Shown here one piece after another: positions 27,701 to 42,700 of a DNA stretch of 64,000 bases. Position numbers and translations under genes: made by a program. The notes below the pieces were generated by a model that saw only the letters and a program-made list of their open reading frames with translations, was not told the origin of the DNA and did not search any database. Origin of the DNA: Tubulanus polymorphus (lineage: Eukaryota > Nemertea > Palaeonemertea > Tubulaniformes > Tubulanidae). Location: positions 20,912,650 to 20,976,649 of the forward strand of contig NC_134026.1 in NCBI RefSeq assembly GCF_964204645.1, read 5' to 3'. Within the stretch, counting starts at the first letter, position 1, and the number at the start of each line of letters is the position of its first letter.

Positions 27701-30700
27701 ATCAATCATCACAGTCAAATACGTAGGACATTAAGTGAAACCATTTAATTTTAAGTGCCATCTAGCAATCTCAATATATTTCCGTGACTATCAGCTAATT
27801 TTTAAAAATTCCCCGACTATTCCCTGACTTTTCGCAATATAAGTGGCCACCCTGATGAAAGTATCCAGCCCATACCTGGGTTCCCATTACAGGATTAAAT
27901 CATCCATATGACCGTGAAATGACTATAAAAAATTTGGACGTAGAAAGTAAAAAGGTTTCAATTTTCAGTCAGCGTTGAGTTCGAACGATATCCAAAAGCC
28001 AAACATAACTTCGTTGCTAACGGAAATATTGGTACGCAGTCTTTCACCACCTCAATTCAGATTCTAATCCAAGTTCTAAATGTATCCAACGTATTCCAGA
28101 TTTTACTCGTATAACATTTCGAACAGTTTAATGTAGCAGTTTTTATCGTCGCGCTTTTAAGCCCGAAACATCGTTTCGAAGACCCCATCAATCCGAAGGA
28201 AACTAGCCATCGCTGACCTTAACTACGCAGATTGGCCAAAATACTTTGTCGGTTGCAAACCTTTCAACAATCAAGTACACGCACAAGAGGAAGAAGGTGA
28301 GGAACTCCTCTATAAAAGTGGTCTACATATTGACGCATCATGCGCTTTAAAGGAGTCATCGAGAAACACTAAAAGCCAACCGTACACTGAAGTAGAACTG
28401 GCATTGCCAAAACACATATACTTTAATCTGGTGGTCCATTCTGCACAGAAATGGTAAACAGGCTGGTTGCTCAAAAGTTGGTTAGGGTTAACTGGTGGAC
28501 AAATACCATCGCAACAATGCAAATTCAATTGTCACCATGGTATTCATCCACTGGTTAACCCTAACCAATAAATGAGCAACTAATCCCAAATAGCTAAATA
28601 TTCTGAATATCCAGGGCACGGTTTTATAGACTAGTATTAACTTTAACCTGGAGGCTAACTAAAATTCATTTTCAAGTTAGTTAACCCCCCGGTTAAAGGT
28701 AATACCAGTCTATAAAACCGGGGCCCAGGGTTTTGCTATGTGCAATGACTACTATGCCCAAAATTTCTAGAGGCGCACGTTTTTGGCGTCAACAGTTCCG
28801 ACGTGTGTACGGCCAACTTTTTAAAAAAACTGAAAGCACATGTACGATAAGATGAATTTCAAAAGAGAAAAAAGAAATCATTCAGATAGATTCTAAAAAA
28901 AGAAAACAACAAACAAAATTCAGACAAGACCAGCTGCAGTTGGTCGACATCCTGCTAAGAAAATTCAGAGTGAATTGGATTTTGAGTACGGAAAACAAAA
29001 AGAAAATCGTGACTTGTTGCAACATAATATCAATGATAACTGATATAGGAGAGGAGATACATTTTTACATTACCGGGTTTTCCTTAATAAAGACATGAAA
29101 AAAGATTCAAGTACCATTTATAACAGCCACTTTAAGTCACCGAGCTTAAAATCAGTACAGTGTTCAATTAATACACAAGCAAAATATGTACGAAAAATCA
29201 GCATCAGTCTCTGATGCCATTAAAAGTTTATAGCCAGACTTAAACTCGAGGCAAGAATTTCCGTCCCGCTTGGGAGATCGCACAAATGGCGCATCGCTTT
29301 CCCGAGTCGAACGCCCGATTCCGAATCCTGTGGATTTCCTCGTCTATTACCGCCGCCAAGATTTCTAGGAATATCTAAATGTGTTAAGTCGGTCATTTTC
29401 TCCGTGGTATAATTCGATTTATTAGATTGTTCCAATGAGGGTGCAATTACTGATATCAGCCTCTGCATGTACAACTTCACGCAGATCTATAAGTTTTTTG
29501 CTAAAATTCAGTTTGATTGAGACTGTCCATCTGCTGCGATGGTGTGACACGGGCGCACAACTACCGCCCCTCAACTCAAAGAGATATTACATTGACCTCA
29601 ACTTTGGGGGCGCTTCCAGACAACCGTTGGTGGAACATTCTCTGAATCAGATACAGACATGACGGGGTGGATCCAGATCCTATCACTCATGCGGACCTGT
29701 TTACCCAGGTAGTTCCCACTGTGGTAGATTTCACCACAATTTGACATTGAAAATAAATAGTTCGATTGAAAATCATAAAAATCATGCCGATTTCGTGAGT
29801 ATTTTGATAATTCTGGGAGCAGTCGAGCTCTTTAAAGACTAGTAACCATTCTGTCAAATAGTAATGGTAGTTAGGTCTGCTCATGTTTTGTATCTGATTC
29901 CAGCAGGGCGCACCGACCTTTGAAAAGCGCTTTCGATAACAAAGCGAATATCTTTTCAATAACAGGTAATCGAAATATGAAAGGAAATGTTCGAATTAAT
30001 CAATAATCAACAGTTTTCGTCAGTAACATCTTTCATACCCACCAAACAAATCGAATCAGTATTTCTCGTCATAAAATAGTAACGACAACGGTTTAGCAGC
30101 TCAGTTCTAGATTGTTTATTCAGATTCTGACTGGCAGGTACTATACTACGCGATAGATCACGGGTTACTGATTTTGCCACCGGTATCTAACGACGTCAGA
30201 TCGATTTCGACCTGCGCTGCGGCGGCATTTATCGGTATCTATATATAAGGCTGACTCCGCCGATGAAAGATCGTATAATACGTGCGCGCGCCGCGCTGAA
30301 ACCGAGCACCCATTCATCAGTGCCATTTCCAAGGTCAGTATACTGTTGTGGAAATATCGAACGCAACTGTATCGAGAGCTGTTTACGACGATGACTGATG
30401 CGCGTGAGATGTTATATTCTTATTATCGCCGTAGGGCTAGGCACAGTTGAATATCGAATTTTGGTGAAAAATGCAACCGATCCGATCGACGAAAATACAC
30501 GTATAATCGATAATCGTCGCGAGTCAGCTGCGCGTGCGCCGATGATTCTCATCGTTATCGATGATCGCTCGGTGCGATAAAAATGATTTTCACGTCGATT
30601 CGATCAATGAAAATACGACTCGTAAATACACGCGGTCTTCGAACATGCAGTCAAGGGAAATCGATAGTTACAAGGAAAAGCCAGCGCAACCAATTCCAGG

Positions 30701-33700
30701 GTTTATAGCGAGGCCGTGACCAATCTCATTTAATGACTTTCAAGGACTTATATATATATATAATCTTCATGCTTAAGCCAGGAATCCTGAAACCGACATT
30801 TTCCAGGCAGAGCTGTAAAACGGTGAACTTGTATCTTGGATCTGCAGGACCAATGCCATTCAAGGACCATGACAATGATTTAAGGATTTTAGCGCCAGAT
30901 TCTATGTTACCCAAGGCCTTGGACTGAACCATTCCGATTTCAAAACTTCAAGGACGGCTATGAACTCTTAACAATTCGAGCCGAAACTGAAATTAGGCGA
31001 GAATAGGCTATTCACATATTTTTGATTATAATGAATTCATAGGTTGATGAGAGTTGAACTCAACAATTTTCACACAAATTTGGTTCAAAAATCACCACAA
31101 ATCTTAAGGCAGGTGTTAATTCATCAGGCCGGCTATGATAGGTAGGCTAGTTCAATGTTCAATTCAAATATCAGGAATGAAATAAAAATCACTAATATAA
31201 GATCAAGATATCTTCATTCTACCCCGGCCCTAGCTGTTGACGATTGCATTATCGCAGGGTACAACAAAAAAATCCAAAACCTTGGCCTGACGTTTTAAGA
31301 AAAACTGTAACAATCATGCTCTCATAGCCTGACGTCAATTGACTTCATTATATTCAGGAACCGCCCTGAATTACTGTGTCTCCAAGAAGAATGCTAGTAG
31401 TTCATCGAACGAAGGTGACGCCGATGCATACCGCTATAGTAATAGTAGAAGCGTAAACTCATTTTGTGTGCATTGCTTTCCACGCACATAATAACGACTG
31501 ACAAAGGAATGAATATCATGTCGAACGAAACCTACAGTACAGTCCAACCAATCATAAATCAGATTCTTAGACTAGCGTCAGCTTGTTTTTTTTTCTGGTT
31601 CTAAAGCAAGTCGACGAATTGAGACTTTTTTTTCAGTATTCACGATGAACAATATTGTTGAACTTCCAATTTTGAGTCATTTCAACAAATTTCTTGTAAA
31701 GATTTGCACGTTCATACTTTCATATAGAAATAGGGCCGCCGACTATTATACTACCGATAAACTTAAGAACAATTCAATGATTTACGAACATTGTTGACAT
31801 GCGCCGATCATGGGGGTATAGCACCTGGGGCGCAAGTGCTACCCTCTAGATTTCAGTTGGCCCCCAAAAATCTTTCCCGTCAAAAATTCGATACCACCTG
31901 AGGACGTTCTAAGGCTCCTATAGTTTTCTTTGGTGGAAACAAGCTCAAATCCTCAAATCAAATTGCATCTACGATAATTTGATTCATAATCTGGGGTTAA
32001 TTTTTCAAAATTTTTCTGGGGGAGGGCCACCAGACCCCCTTTAGCTACTTTACGCTACTCCTGGATAGTACCTCTTCTTGATGGTTATTGCCCTTTTCGT
32101 CGGGTGCTGACCCCTCTATGGATCGGCCCCTGGTTGACGTCAAGATTGTTACACGTCGAATCCAGTGACAATGAAAGTTTTCCAAATCATCGTTCGTTCA
32201 GGTTTAAAGGGGATCATTTTCATTTCTAGCGTAAGAGAACCTTATTAATAACCTGATTAATTAAATGGAAGGTATTAGTAACGAGAAAGGATCGTTTCAA
32301 ACGGGAAGTTCAATACATTTTTTACTATTCGGCGACTTATCATATTCAATACATACATAACTCTGCCGGGGATTGCTTTACTCATTGCTGTACGTCAGAA
32401 ATGGTGAAAAAGCTACCGGCGAACGCAGCCGTAAGCCTATTATGGCATAACATGCACGAATATCGAATATAGGCCTACGATGATTTTAAAGCGTTCCAGA
32501 TTAGATCGAATAGTATACTAGTAGAGATAGTATATGCGCGAGTATATGGCAAGCGTTATATGACAATTTTTCTTACAGATAGCTATGCGGGGTCATCCCT
32601 TTTTCATACATGAATGCAAGGCGACAGAAATGAATCATATCTCGTGTGTACATAATGCTAAATCGTGTTGTAATTTGGCGATGAATTGATGACCTTTATC
32701 TCGCATTCCATCTTTTGATACTAACGAGTTCATCTATCTATCTATCTATAGAAAGAGGGGTCTAGAAGAAATCATCTCCTACGTACCTATGCTTGAAACG
32801 CATTATACTACAAGGAAAACGATTAGCAAGATAATTAGATATGAATAAATTATTTGACGCATCAGAAAATGAATGTTTTTGGATAAGCTTATGTGGCAAT
32901 AGATTGAGCAAGGGGTTGTGCAGAGAAATTCGCCAAAGTTTCCATGGCTGAATTAGGGGTCGTGTAATGGGGAGTTCAGTTACGCAGTCGAAAAACTCGA
33001 GGTATTGCATAACAGATGGATGACCTTTAGTAGTACCCATCCCGATCCACTTTTAGTACACGGGCAGGAATTGAAGACATTAGCGCGTGAACGGTATTAA
33101 CGTTACGTGCGCGCACAGCAATTAATCGAAATAGCCTTCTTTTATCCGTATTCTATGATGTGTGCACCATAGAAACCAAAACATAGCCGCGACATAAATG
33201 GTTGACCTTTCACGTTACGATTTCATGATACGCGGATCTAGTAGTGATGTCATACGGCTAAGGACCGCGAACCAAGGCCGATGCCCACGAGGCAATCATC
33301 GCAGGGCGAGTGATTCGTGTAGATGGAATTTTATCAAAACGCCGAGAAAACAACGAAAAAGGGCATATTGAGATAGGAGACAAGAGAATAAAGCGTGAAT
33401 ACTAATAACAGATGCGCAAAAGCGAATATCATATCATTCTGGTATCCTTTCCGTGATCAAGATGCTAATGATACAGTTCATTTCATAGTCGAAAATACTC
33501 ATTTTTTTTTTACACGATACCCAATGCTCAAGACTGTCCGATCCTCGCCGCAAGAAATAACCACTATATATCATTCAAATTGAAAGACGCATTCAATACG
33601 CATAGATATTATTCTTTTTAAATCCGTTCTCGACAAATACCTGTTGAAGCCGCGAAAGTCGGGGTGAAAAAAGATTGTCCTGTAAAATCAGTTCATTATT

Positions 33701-36700
33701 ATCGATGATACCAGTAAAATGCACGTTCGTGTTGTTTCATAGCCGAGGGACGTACATAGCAAAGACTTCCTAAATGCCAGAGGGCTGCGTTTTCACTGAA
33801 TATGTCAATAGTATATCTATAAATTACATCCTATTGATTCATATTACATCAATAATATACCTATATATAATCATACACCGCTAGGCCTGGAGACAAAACA
33901 TGCTACCGGTAACAATAAAATTAACAGATTCTTGAAGCCAGGCCCTCGGTCATCTGAGCTATAAATTAGATCGACTAAGACCTAGTTTAAGACGATAGAT
34001 CCTAGTCCTATAAATCTAGGCCCACTTGCACAGTTTTAACTCGCACAGAGGTCTTACATCATACTACAGGTGTTAGTTAGGCTGGGACTAAGATAAAACC
34101 AAGACTGGTCTTACTTCTAAGCATTAACTGTTTGTTGGCCTAATAGCCATGTTTCACAGTGTCAAGGAATTCAGGCGGAGATAAATACCCTGATATCACA
34201 AAGATATTTGATAGCTTTCAATGAGAATTGGACTTCTAGAATCATCCATATCAACTAACCTGTCCGAATCGGTGACTTTCGAGGTACTGTTCCGTGGTTG
34301 ATGTCATTCCTTGTTTGCTAAGCTTGTAAGAAATGATCTGAAATGCAACGCAAATTTCTTAAAGAAATGGTACACGTATAAGCTAAGATGTTCTGTGAAC
34401 TTCTTAGAAGTCTGAAGAAAAGATGTATAAAGTGACACATAGTAAAAAACTCCCTTAGCGAACACTTTTTCTTGGGACCAACCAAAATTGTCTAATTAAT
34501 TTTTAATCACGTGAAACATCTCTACTCTGAACACCTAAGACGCATTGAACACTTCGCCTGGAACCAAATGTTCATTGTAGAAGTTTTACTATAATTGAAA
34601 AAGGTCAAACAAGCATTTCGTATGCTGACATTTTGAGGGACCTGGATCTAAAATGGAGTGTATGTGACTGGGCCTATACAGATCCACCATCAAAACTCAA
34701 ATATCGAAACATAAACTGTAACCTACAACTAATGGAATGGATAGGTAATCCATCAAATACCGCATCGATTAGAAGCTAAGGTAATCTTCTGTACACACAC
34801 ATACGCACACGTATGGTGTCTTTTTTGTCTTCACGCTCAATCTGTATCAAACCAACCCCTCCACCCGCAAAAAAATGAATCCATTCGCTGATGAATACAC
34901 ACCTTATCTTTGAATTTCTCCATGAAACCAGCAGTAGTTCCGGTACAATGAATTAAAACAACGCCCAACACACGATCATCATTCTTCATCTGTTACGAGA
35001 TCAAAAAACAACGAATTAATAAAGAAATGCACGTATCAAATACGAGTAAAAGATATACGAGAAGGAGATAGAGAGGGAGAGGATTCTCACGAACGAGCAG
35101 CGTTACTTACGGCAAATCGAGCCAGAATATTGGCACCGGCACCTTCGCCGAGACATACGACTTGAGAAACACTATCAAATAAATGAAGAAAACGAAATAG
35201 AGAATCTATTACACCATTAATTCACAATAAAATTTTCATAAAGTCTATCGATTGTAAAGACCAGATCCCATGTTGCACAGAGATTGGTGCTGCAGGCAAA
35301 CTTACTTCAACTGATCTAATACTTCTCTGAGACCTTCGCCGAGTTCTTGCATAGTCGCGTATTTTGTACTGGAAACGATAATGAATGAAATTTTATTCAT
35401 AAAATTCGAACATATCCGAGTATAGATATGAATGTTATAGATTGTCAACACGCGGCATTGTCAAAATCCTGAGTTTTCCCTAATTTTTCTAATGCCATGA
35501 GTTTTCCAGGTTTTCCAGGACAGTGGCCACACTGATTGTATACAGCCCCATTGTATTCATTCAGTCCTAAGACTAATTATTTCATCATCAACTCATCCAC
35601 TTTATGAAATTGAACCAGCTTGGAATTAAAGTCAGTCGATGATAGATAACTGGCCAGGACAGGTGCACTTCCTTGTCGTCGTGACAAGTTATCATGTAAT
35701 GCAAAGCTAACGGACCTTGATATTAATGTTGATAATAACGCAGCTAAACTACTGTTTGGAAGCTACAAACTATCATAAAAGACAGCATGAACGCAAATGT
35801 CACAGACAAGTCGACCCATGAATTACTACTAGATTTCTACATATCGTACTCGGAGATATACAAAATATCGATGATAAAACACACTGTACGTGCTTAGAAA
35901 TTAAATTCTGTTACCAGACAAAATATGAATACATTGTACATTGATTCGCGACATCGTTGAATTTCAAGGTCAAGATGACTCTTTTTTAAGGTACAAAAAT
36001 TGCCTTCGAACTCAATACTTCTGGGCTAGTATGGGCTTAGACCTTAACTTAAGCCTACCTAGAGTACTTCGTGAAATGGGCCCTTATAAGTGCCGGGCTG
36101 TTAGCACTGCTGTACAGAGGGCTAACCCCGAATTTGCAAGTTGATGACCAGTTTTCAGGTCATAAATGAGATTATTACAGTGAAACCTCGTTACAACGAA
36201 CTCGGACATGATGATTCATCAGATATAACTAATATAGAATTTTGTCCCAAGTAAGACAATTTGAATACTGGATATGATGAACTATCGGTTATAACGAACA
36301 TATTTTATTGTCGCGTGAAGTTCCACTGTACAAAGCTCATTATAACACCACCGGACGTTATTTTCATTGGATTTAAAAGCGATTTGCGTGCAAGCCAGCA
36401 CCAGCGATAAACTAAGATGTCGTTATAACACTGCACGCTGTCTCTTGAACGACACGAACAAAGTTCAACGATTTATTTCCTAGTAGATTGTGGCGGTACG
36501 GTGAACCTAATAGTCGCATCGCGGTGAGGTCGGCCGATCGCGACTACCATCGATCAAATAAATAAACATCGATCGAATAAACTTACTCCGGGGCTAGATC
36601 AGGCGATTCATCCTCCTGACCGGGAGCGTCAATGTGTATCCACTGCGCTCGTTTGGTTATATTCGTCATCGCCGGGTGAATCGCCAACTCATGAAACACA

Positions 36701-39700
36701 CGATCTACAAAAATATCACAATTTTACAGCATCTTATACAATACGGTCAAATATCAACACGGAATTGTGGAACCAGGTACAACAGAACCAGGTACAGCAA
36801 AGGTCATAAGTTAGTTATTTGAGTTAAATCTTTGGGTTAAATTAGTTTAGTTTCAAATATCCAACTCCCGAGAGTGAAATTTCAACCCAGAACTGTGGCA
36901 CTTGGTTCATGTTTTTAAATACACTGTTCCGGTTGTACATGTATCATAGTAATCATTCCTTGATTATGGGTTTTAGAGAAAAAATTCGAATTTTTAGATA
37001 TATTTTAATGTGTCGATGAATTTTCAAATTTCCAGTTTTTCATTGTGGGACTTAGATTTTATTGTGGTAATAATAGGAATTTCAACTGCTGTTTAAAAAT
37101 AATTCCAAGTAGCATTTTAAAAGTTGATGAGTGTACCCTACTAATCATGTTTGGCTTCTTGATTTGCTGCGAGACATTGGGCTTTTAGAAAAACCAACAC
37201 TTACGATTGCATCCTAAATCGTGGAAAGTTAAAATGTTCACTTCGGGATGCTCAACGCCCTGTAAAGAAAACAATGACGGCTGCTTAGCTATCATAAGCT
37301 TCATCTAGCAATCCTAGCCACCCTCCAAATTATTGAATTCTACCACCGTAGACTTGTGTCTTATTCAGAAACAAATAGAGTTGGCTGGATCGAGAGTTCA
37401 AGGAAATTGATAGTTGTTCCAAAAAATCACTGACTTGATCAGTTATTGCATGGACCGCTATAGAATAAAGTAAGTCTACGGTCGTAGTAACTTCACTGGA
37501 AATTTCAAAGTAACCTAGAAAGAAAACATGACAGTACCCATCACCTGAATGTAAAAACGAAAGTGCCAAAAATAACGAATTTTTTTCCTGTGAGTGCGCA
37601 AATTTTAGAAACAAAGATTAAGGGACTTTCAAACGAAAATGAGAAAAAAAGATTCTGAACTCTTTATTTCAAATAAAAAAATTTCTTTTTAAATGTAGAA
37701 ATCTGGCTGACGGAATTTGCTGAGTCATCGAAAAAGCTATAATATGACCACAAAGACATATATAAACTTACTATCAAATATATGTCAATTGTTGCACATA
37801 TAATAGATATACATGTATGCATATTTATGAAATGAATAGACAGGTTAGAAAATTGTATAAAATCACGAAGAACTAAGTTAGAGAAGTGAGATATTAATAG
37901 TTAGATTCTTCGTATTTGGTGCAAAATTAGTTTCGAGTAACCCGGTGAGCCTATATTGTTAAAATTAGATTTCTCAATTCAAAACTTTGCGATCTAGCGA
38001 TTAAAAACTATAGACGAAAAAACTGTCTTTAAACTGTACGTTACCTCAGAAGGCTAAAAATACAACATGAAACAAACAGCGCTATAATCATAATATGCGA
38101 AAAACAAACTAGTCACTAATACTTTCTTTTTCTGTCCGTTGGGTCGGTTGCGAACGAAACAAAACGATAAAAAAAAGAAGAAAAACACGAAAAAGCGAAC
38201 TAAGAAAATTGAAGGCAGGGATAAAACGGACGAAACGCGCTTTATGACACGCAGAAAAACGTAATCGAAAAAAAACTTACCTCAACGTATACATTGTACG
38301 TGATGTTATTAGCTGTCGTAACGACGTGGTGCTAAAATGAGAAATCACAATATTTTTTCAATCATCAGAGCTATTTCGTAAGTTTTCAGCAGTAGACGTG
38401 AGATATGTGCCGAGCGCGCTTAGGTTGTTCACCCAGTTTTGCGGGTTATGCCCAATCAAGAAAAAAAACAAAACAAAACAGCAAAGCATGCACTGAAGGC
38501 TATGCTGAATTGTCGTGAGCTAGTGTATATGCGTTCTATTAGCTAGACTAGGGGAAAGGTGCTACTTTCATCTAGCCATCAGCAACCTGGGGAACCAGCC
38601 AGCAAAATTGGGTGAAGTATACTGCGGCCATTATTCGCTCCCATCCGGATGCAAGACTCATGCAGAGCGCTAAGCACATTCTATTTCTAAGCAATTTCTT
38701 GTCAAACGCAGCCGCAGTCGCGATTTACTGGTACATAGAAAGCACTAACCGCCAGCATGGTCTCTTCTTCCATACAAGAGCCTGAGCTGCCCGCAAAAAT
38801 GCAAGCAACGTCCCAAAAAATAAATCGGATATAAATCGATCCTGGATCAACGATATCTCTTCAGCCCCGTGCTCGGCGCCAAATCAATCCGATTTTGACT
38901 CGCGCCTCATCAACACCGTTTATAAGGACCAATACCAGGCATAATTTACTTATTTCATTCAAATGCAATTAATAGAAAGTCTTACATCCAAAAGGCCAAT
39001 CACACATCAATTAATCAGCATAGGATTGGATTATCATGGAATCGAAATTATGTTTCAGGCAAAACAAGACTAGAGGCAAATCTCATTTTTAGAAATAGCA
39101 CTTTTGCCTGTTCAACGTTTCGCCATAAAGGTTTTTTAACAATTTCTCCACCACCGCCACCACCAGCGTATACATATGACTATCGAACTGAAGATTAAGT
39201 TCGTTTAAATCGATGCTTAACTCGAGAGATCAAAATGAAATCTTCACGACATTAATTAATCATGTCGTGTCTTAACGAAATTTCTCTCGATTAAGAGATT
39301 TTAATTCGATTGTTGCGCAGCTGTCAGCGGTAACACACTCGAAGCGTTTTCGACCGAACTGAAGACGAGAATTCCTACGTGTCAAAGGCGAAGTGAAGTA
39401 GGAATTATTTCGACAACATTCGCGCGAATGTGTTCCATTTATTGCGGGATAGGCCACAAACATGGGAATCTATTCCCCTTAGTTCATAATCATTGAAAAC
39501 ATTGACACTAGAGAAAAAGGCATACTCATATCTTCCCTCGGCAGGGATTCAAACCTGATGGCATCGCTAGACTCAGCCACGGCACGAAACCTTGCCACAC
39601 TAACTCCAGTGCGCAGGTACACAGGTTTGCCGCACGAAAACTTGTGGGGCCAATCAGATTGCTTGTTGTATAATCGCTGAAGCAAATGTCGAGGATAAAC

Positions 39701-42700
39701 TATTCAAATGGAAAACCCGGGCTAAAATAAAACGCGATTCTGAGTGGCTAATAATTACATCATCTAAGCTGCGCACTCGGGCAGGGTTATCGGCTGTGGC
39801 ATTCCCGATGCCAACAGGTTCTAATCCCTGCTGAGGTGGATGGCCATTTTATTATGAAAAGAGCCAAGAACACTCTGACAAGAGCAGCCAAATTCATACG
39901 ATTTGCGGATGATCATCAAATATTCACTTTCTACCAATATCAATTAACGAGCAAATTATCATAATGCAATCCAAATTTCAGCAATCAATTTTAATTACAG
40001 TAGACCCTGTTTAATTCTAGGCTGATGAAATCGACCATATTATCTATTCAGGATTAAACATAATAATTTGAATAGATTTATTCATGGAACATTCAAGGTG
40101 GAGCAAGAAACGGTATAAATTCCGATTAGGTCAAAATCTGGATCTACCCGGCTTTAAGCGGAGTCTACTGAAGAATTAATAAGGTATAGCCTGAATGAAA
40201 AGGAGTTCTATCTTACGCGTTGGAAGGGCTGAAATAAACAATGAATACTAAATGACAATCTAAACAATCATGTCAACAGCAAACCGATAAGCTGATACGA
40301 CCGAAGTCAGACGGAAGTCAAAATAATGCATCGCAATTAAGTGTCACCAAACTCCTCCACCATAAGGTGAGTCCAAATCCCGGCACTTTTATCTACCTAT
40401 CTGACTTGTGCGTAAGAATAGACAGTGCTATGTCATCATAACACTTTAGTGTACCATTAATGAGAAAATCTAACTATCTTCAAACTGGATAACAATCGTT
40501 TAGTCATTTCCAGCATATCTGCTGGTCCCCTAAAGGTTCATAACCATTACATAGGAATATCTATCTAGTAGAATAACCAGATACATAGAGATCAGTATCA
40601 GCAAAAATACATAAAAAGGTCTTTTATTTATTTTTTTGATATCGGCAATAGAGATGATTGGTTAACATGGTAACAAATACAACGAAAAACCAGGTCAGCC
40701 TAGTAGTACTTTAAGTTAACTGACAACTGCAAGCTTTCATAGCGAAAGCTCATAATTTCTGACAAAATCAGTTTTAACCTACAAGTAAACTAGACATTGT
40801 TTAGAATACGTAGAGTGATCAGTTATATGCCGATGCTATTTTATTCTAAGGCTTCTGGTTTTAATATTCATTGACATTTATTTGAATGTTTTGTATTGTC
40901 TTGTTCATTCAGAGATATTCTGTCTATAATAAAGCACCTGCCAGCAACTACTGCAGTCAGCCTACTTAGGAATGCGACAGTAAAAAAACACATTGTCAGA
41001 ATGAAAATATGCGAAAATACTTCCAGTCTACACTGCACCTGTGTAGTAGCTATCAGGCCTACGTATAGAAGTGTCAAAAATCATTTATAACAATTGAGAT
41101 AAAATGAACAAATGAATGGAAGGATAAGAATATATTTTCTTTCTCTAGTTCACTTCGACAAAGTTTTTAAGCGAGAGTGTGAAAAATGATTAATATCCTG
41201 TGATTCAAAGTATTGCACCAATTGGATAGCCTCTGTAGTACCAAATGTGCTAAAAAAGAAGTGGATTCCATGCCGACCCAGCATTGTTATTGTTTAACAT
41301 TTTTATGCAACTTTTTATCTATAGTAAGATACTCATATAAAATAACAATAATAATATTATAACATCATTAAGTTGAATGGAAAAGGATTAGGGTTCGGGT
41401 TAGAAGAGGGCTTGTGTTCTAGGCAAAGGGCTGGATAATGGTTATAGGGTTAGGAACTTTCTATTTTGTTTTCTTTTAACTCTTTCCTCTAATTGGCCCT
41501 CTAGTTCACACATCTAAATGCCATCCGATTGAAATGAGTTAGCAAATCCAAAGATATTGGCACACTTAAACTATGATTAAGTAGAAAAATGTACCCCAGG
41601 CCATAAAAAAAAGAATGCAAAGCTAAAAGACTTATAAAAGAGATATTGATAACGAAGTGGATATTTAACCATATGACGGCAAAGTATTTAGTTCCGCTAT
41701 TTTGCCGTACATTATTACTATATATATAGGCCTATAGTATTAACTATAAAAGTAACAATAAAATCATTATAATGGGTTTAGGGTTAGGGTTTCGATAAGG
41801 TTAGTATCGAGAGGGTGAGAAGAGGGTCCAGAGGGTTCCGTTTTACCCCAAGGGATAGGATTAGGGTAAGGTGGGGTACTATAGATAGTTAAAACATTCG
41901 GGTGGTTTTCGGCAAGCTCGGTGGTCTAGTGGTATGATGCTGTGCTAGTAATTTACTGGCCCGGGTTCGAGTCTTGCTCGATCCGCTCTATTTTCTCTAA
42001 CTCTGTTCTCGACATTTTCCTTGAATTTTCTAAGTCACGCACCCTAGTGCGCATGCGCAGCGTAACTCAGCCAATCAGCGACGATGTACGGTAAAATAGC
42101 AGAAATAAATACTCAGCCGTATACGGTAAAATATCCAATGCGTATTGAAAATCATTCTTTAATCTTTTCTGAATCTAGGACTAATAATACTTTAGTAATA
42201 AATTTAACAAGAAAATTAACTTTAATAAATTATTTGACGCCTGCGAAAAAATGTAGAATTTCTGGGATAAGCTAATGTGGAATTGCAAATTTGAAATCGA
42301 AGTTTTAAGAAATTTGGGGAATTATGAGATTTGGCGATGATACAGTCTTCGACTGGTCTAATTTAAAAAAAATTGTCAACTTGTGACCGACTTCAATTCA
42401 CTTTTGCTCTAAGCTGGTCTGCAACTTCATTGCCTCCATGGTTGAAGAAAGAGCTCTTCTGATGTCTGCTTCGTCATTCCTCTAGCATCCCCATGTCAGG
42501 GTCTGACTTTTATATCAGACTTCCAAATCGTGTATACATCCGCCATTTAACCGAATAATCCGATTTACTTATCATTTCTATTTATGCCTGCCGCTCCTGA
42601 TATAATCATACATCCTTTACTATTACAATACCTCTTATCATGATATTCGATGCAATATAACATTTCGACGTTCAAATAGAGGTCATTATATAATCCCAGG

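Larger units (their letters stand above)
20565..34259. other. Largest NDRG intron (13.7 kb)
   Basis: Contains no exon I can defend. It holds most of the window's small transposons (22761-23566, 24190-24460, 26035-26162, 26882-27013, 27624-27854, 28461-28587, 28612-28729, 31800-32132), the poly-C tract, the 37-bp minisatellite, CpG-rich stretches near 27.1-27.6 kb and a TATA-type promoter candidate near 30.24 kb. The stretches 20.6-21.9 kb, 29.0-30.1 kb and 32.2-34.2 kb show nothing I recognise apart from a short (TCTA)n at about 32733-32750. Confidence 0.6.

Noticed and set aside
41380-41890. GGTTAGGG-type words resembling telomere repeats
   Set aside because: Only two adjacent TTAGGG units occur at best; the rest are scattered G-rich words, so this is not an interstitial telomere array.
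41917-41988. Functional tRNA gene
   Set aside because: T-stem, anticodon arm and acceptor ends fail to pair despite good A and B boxes.
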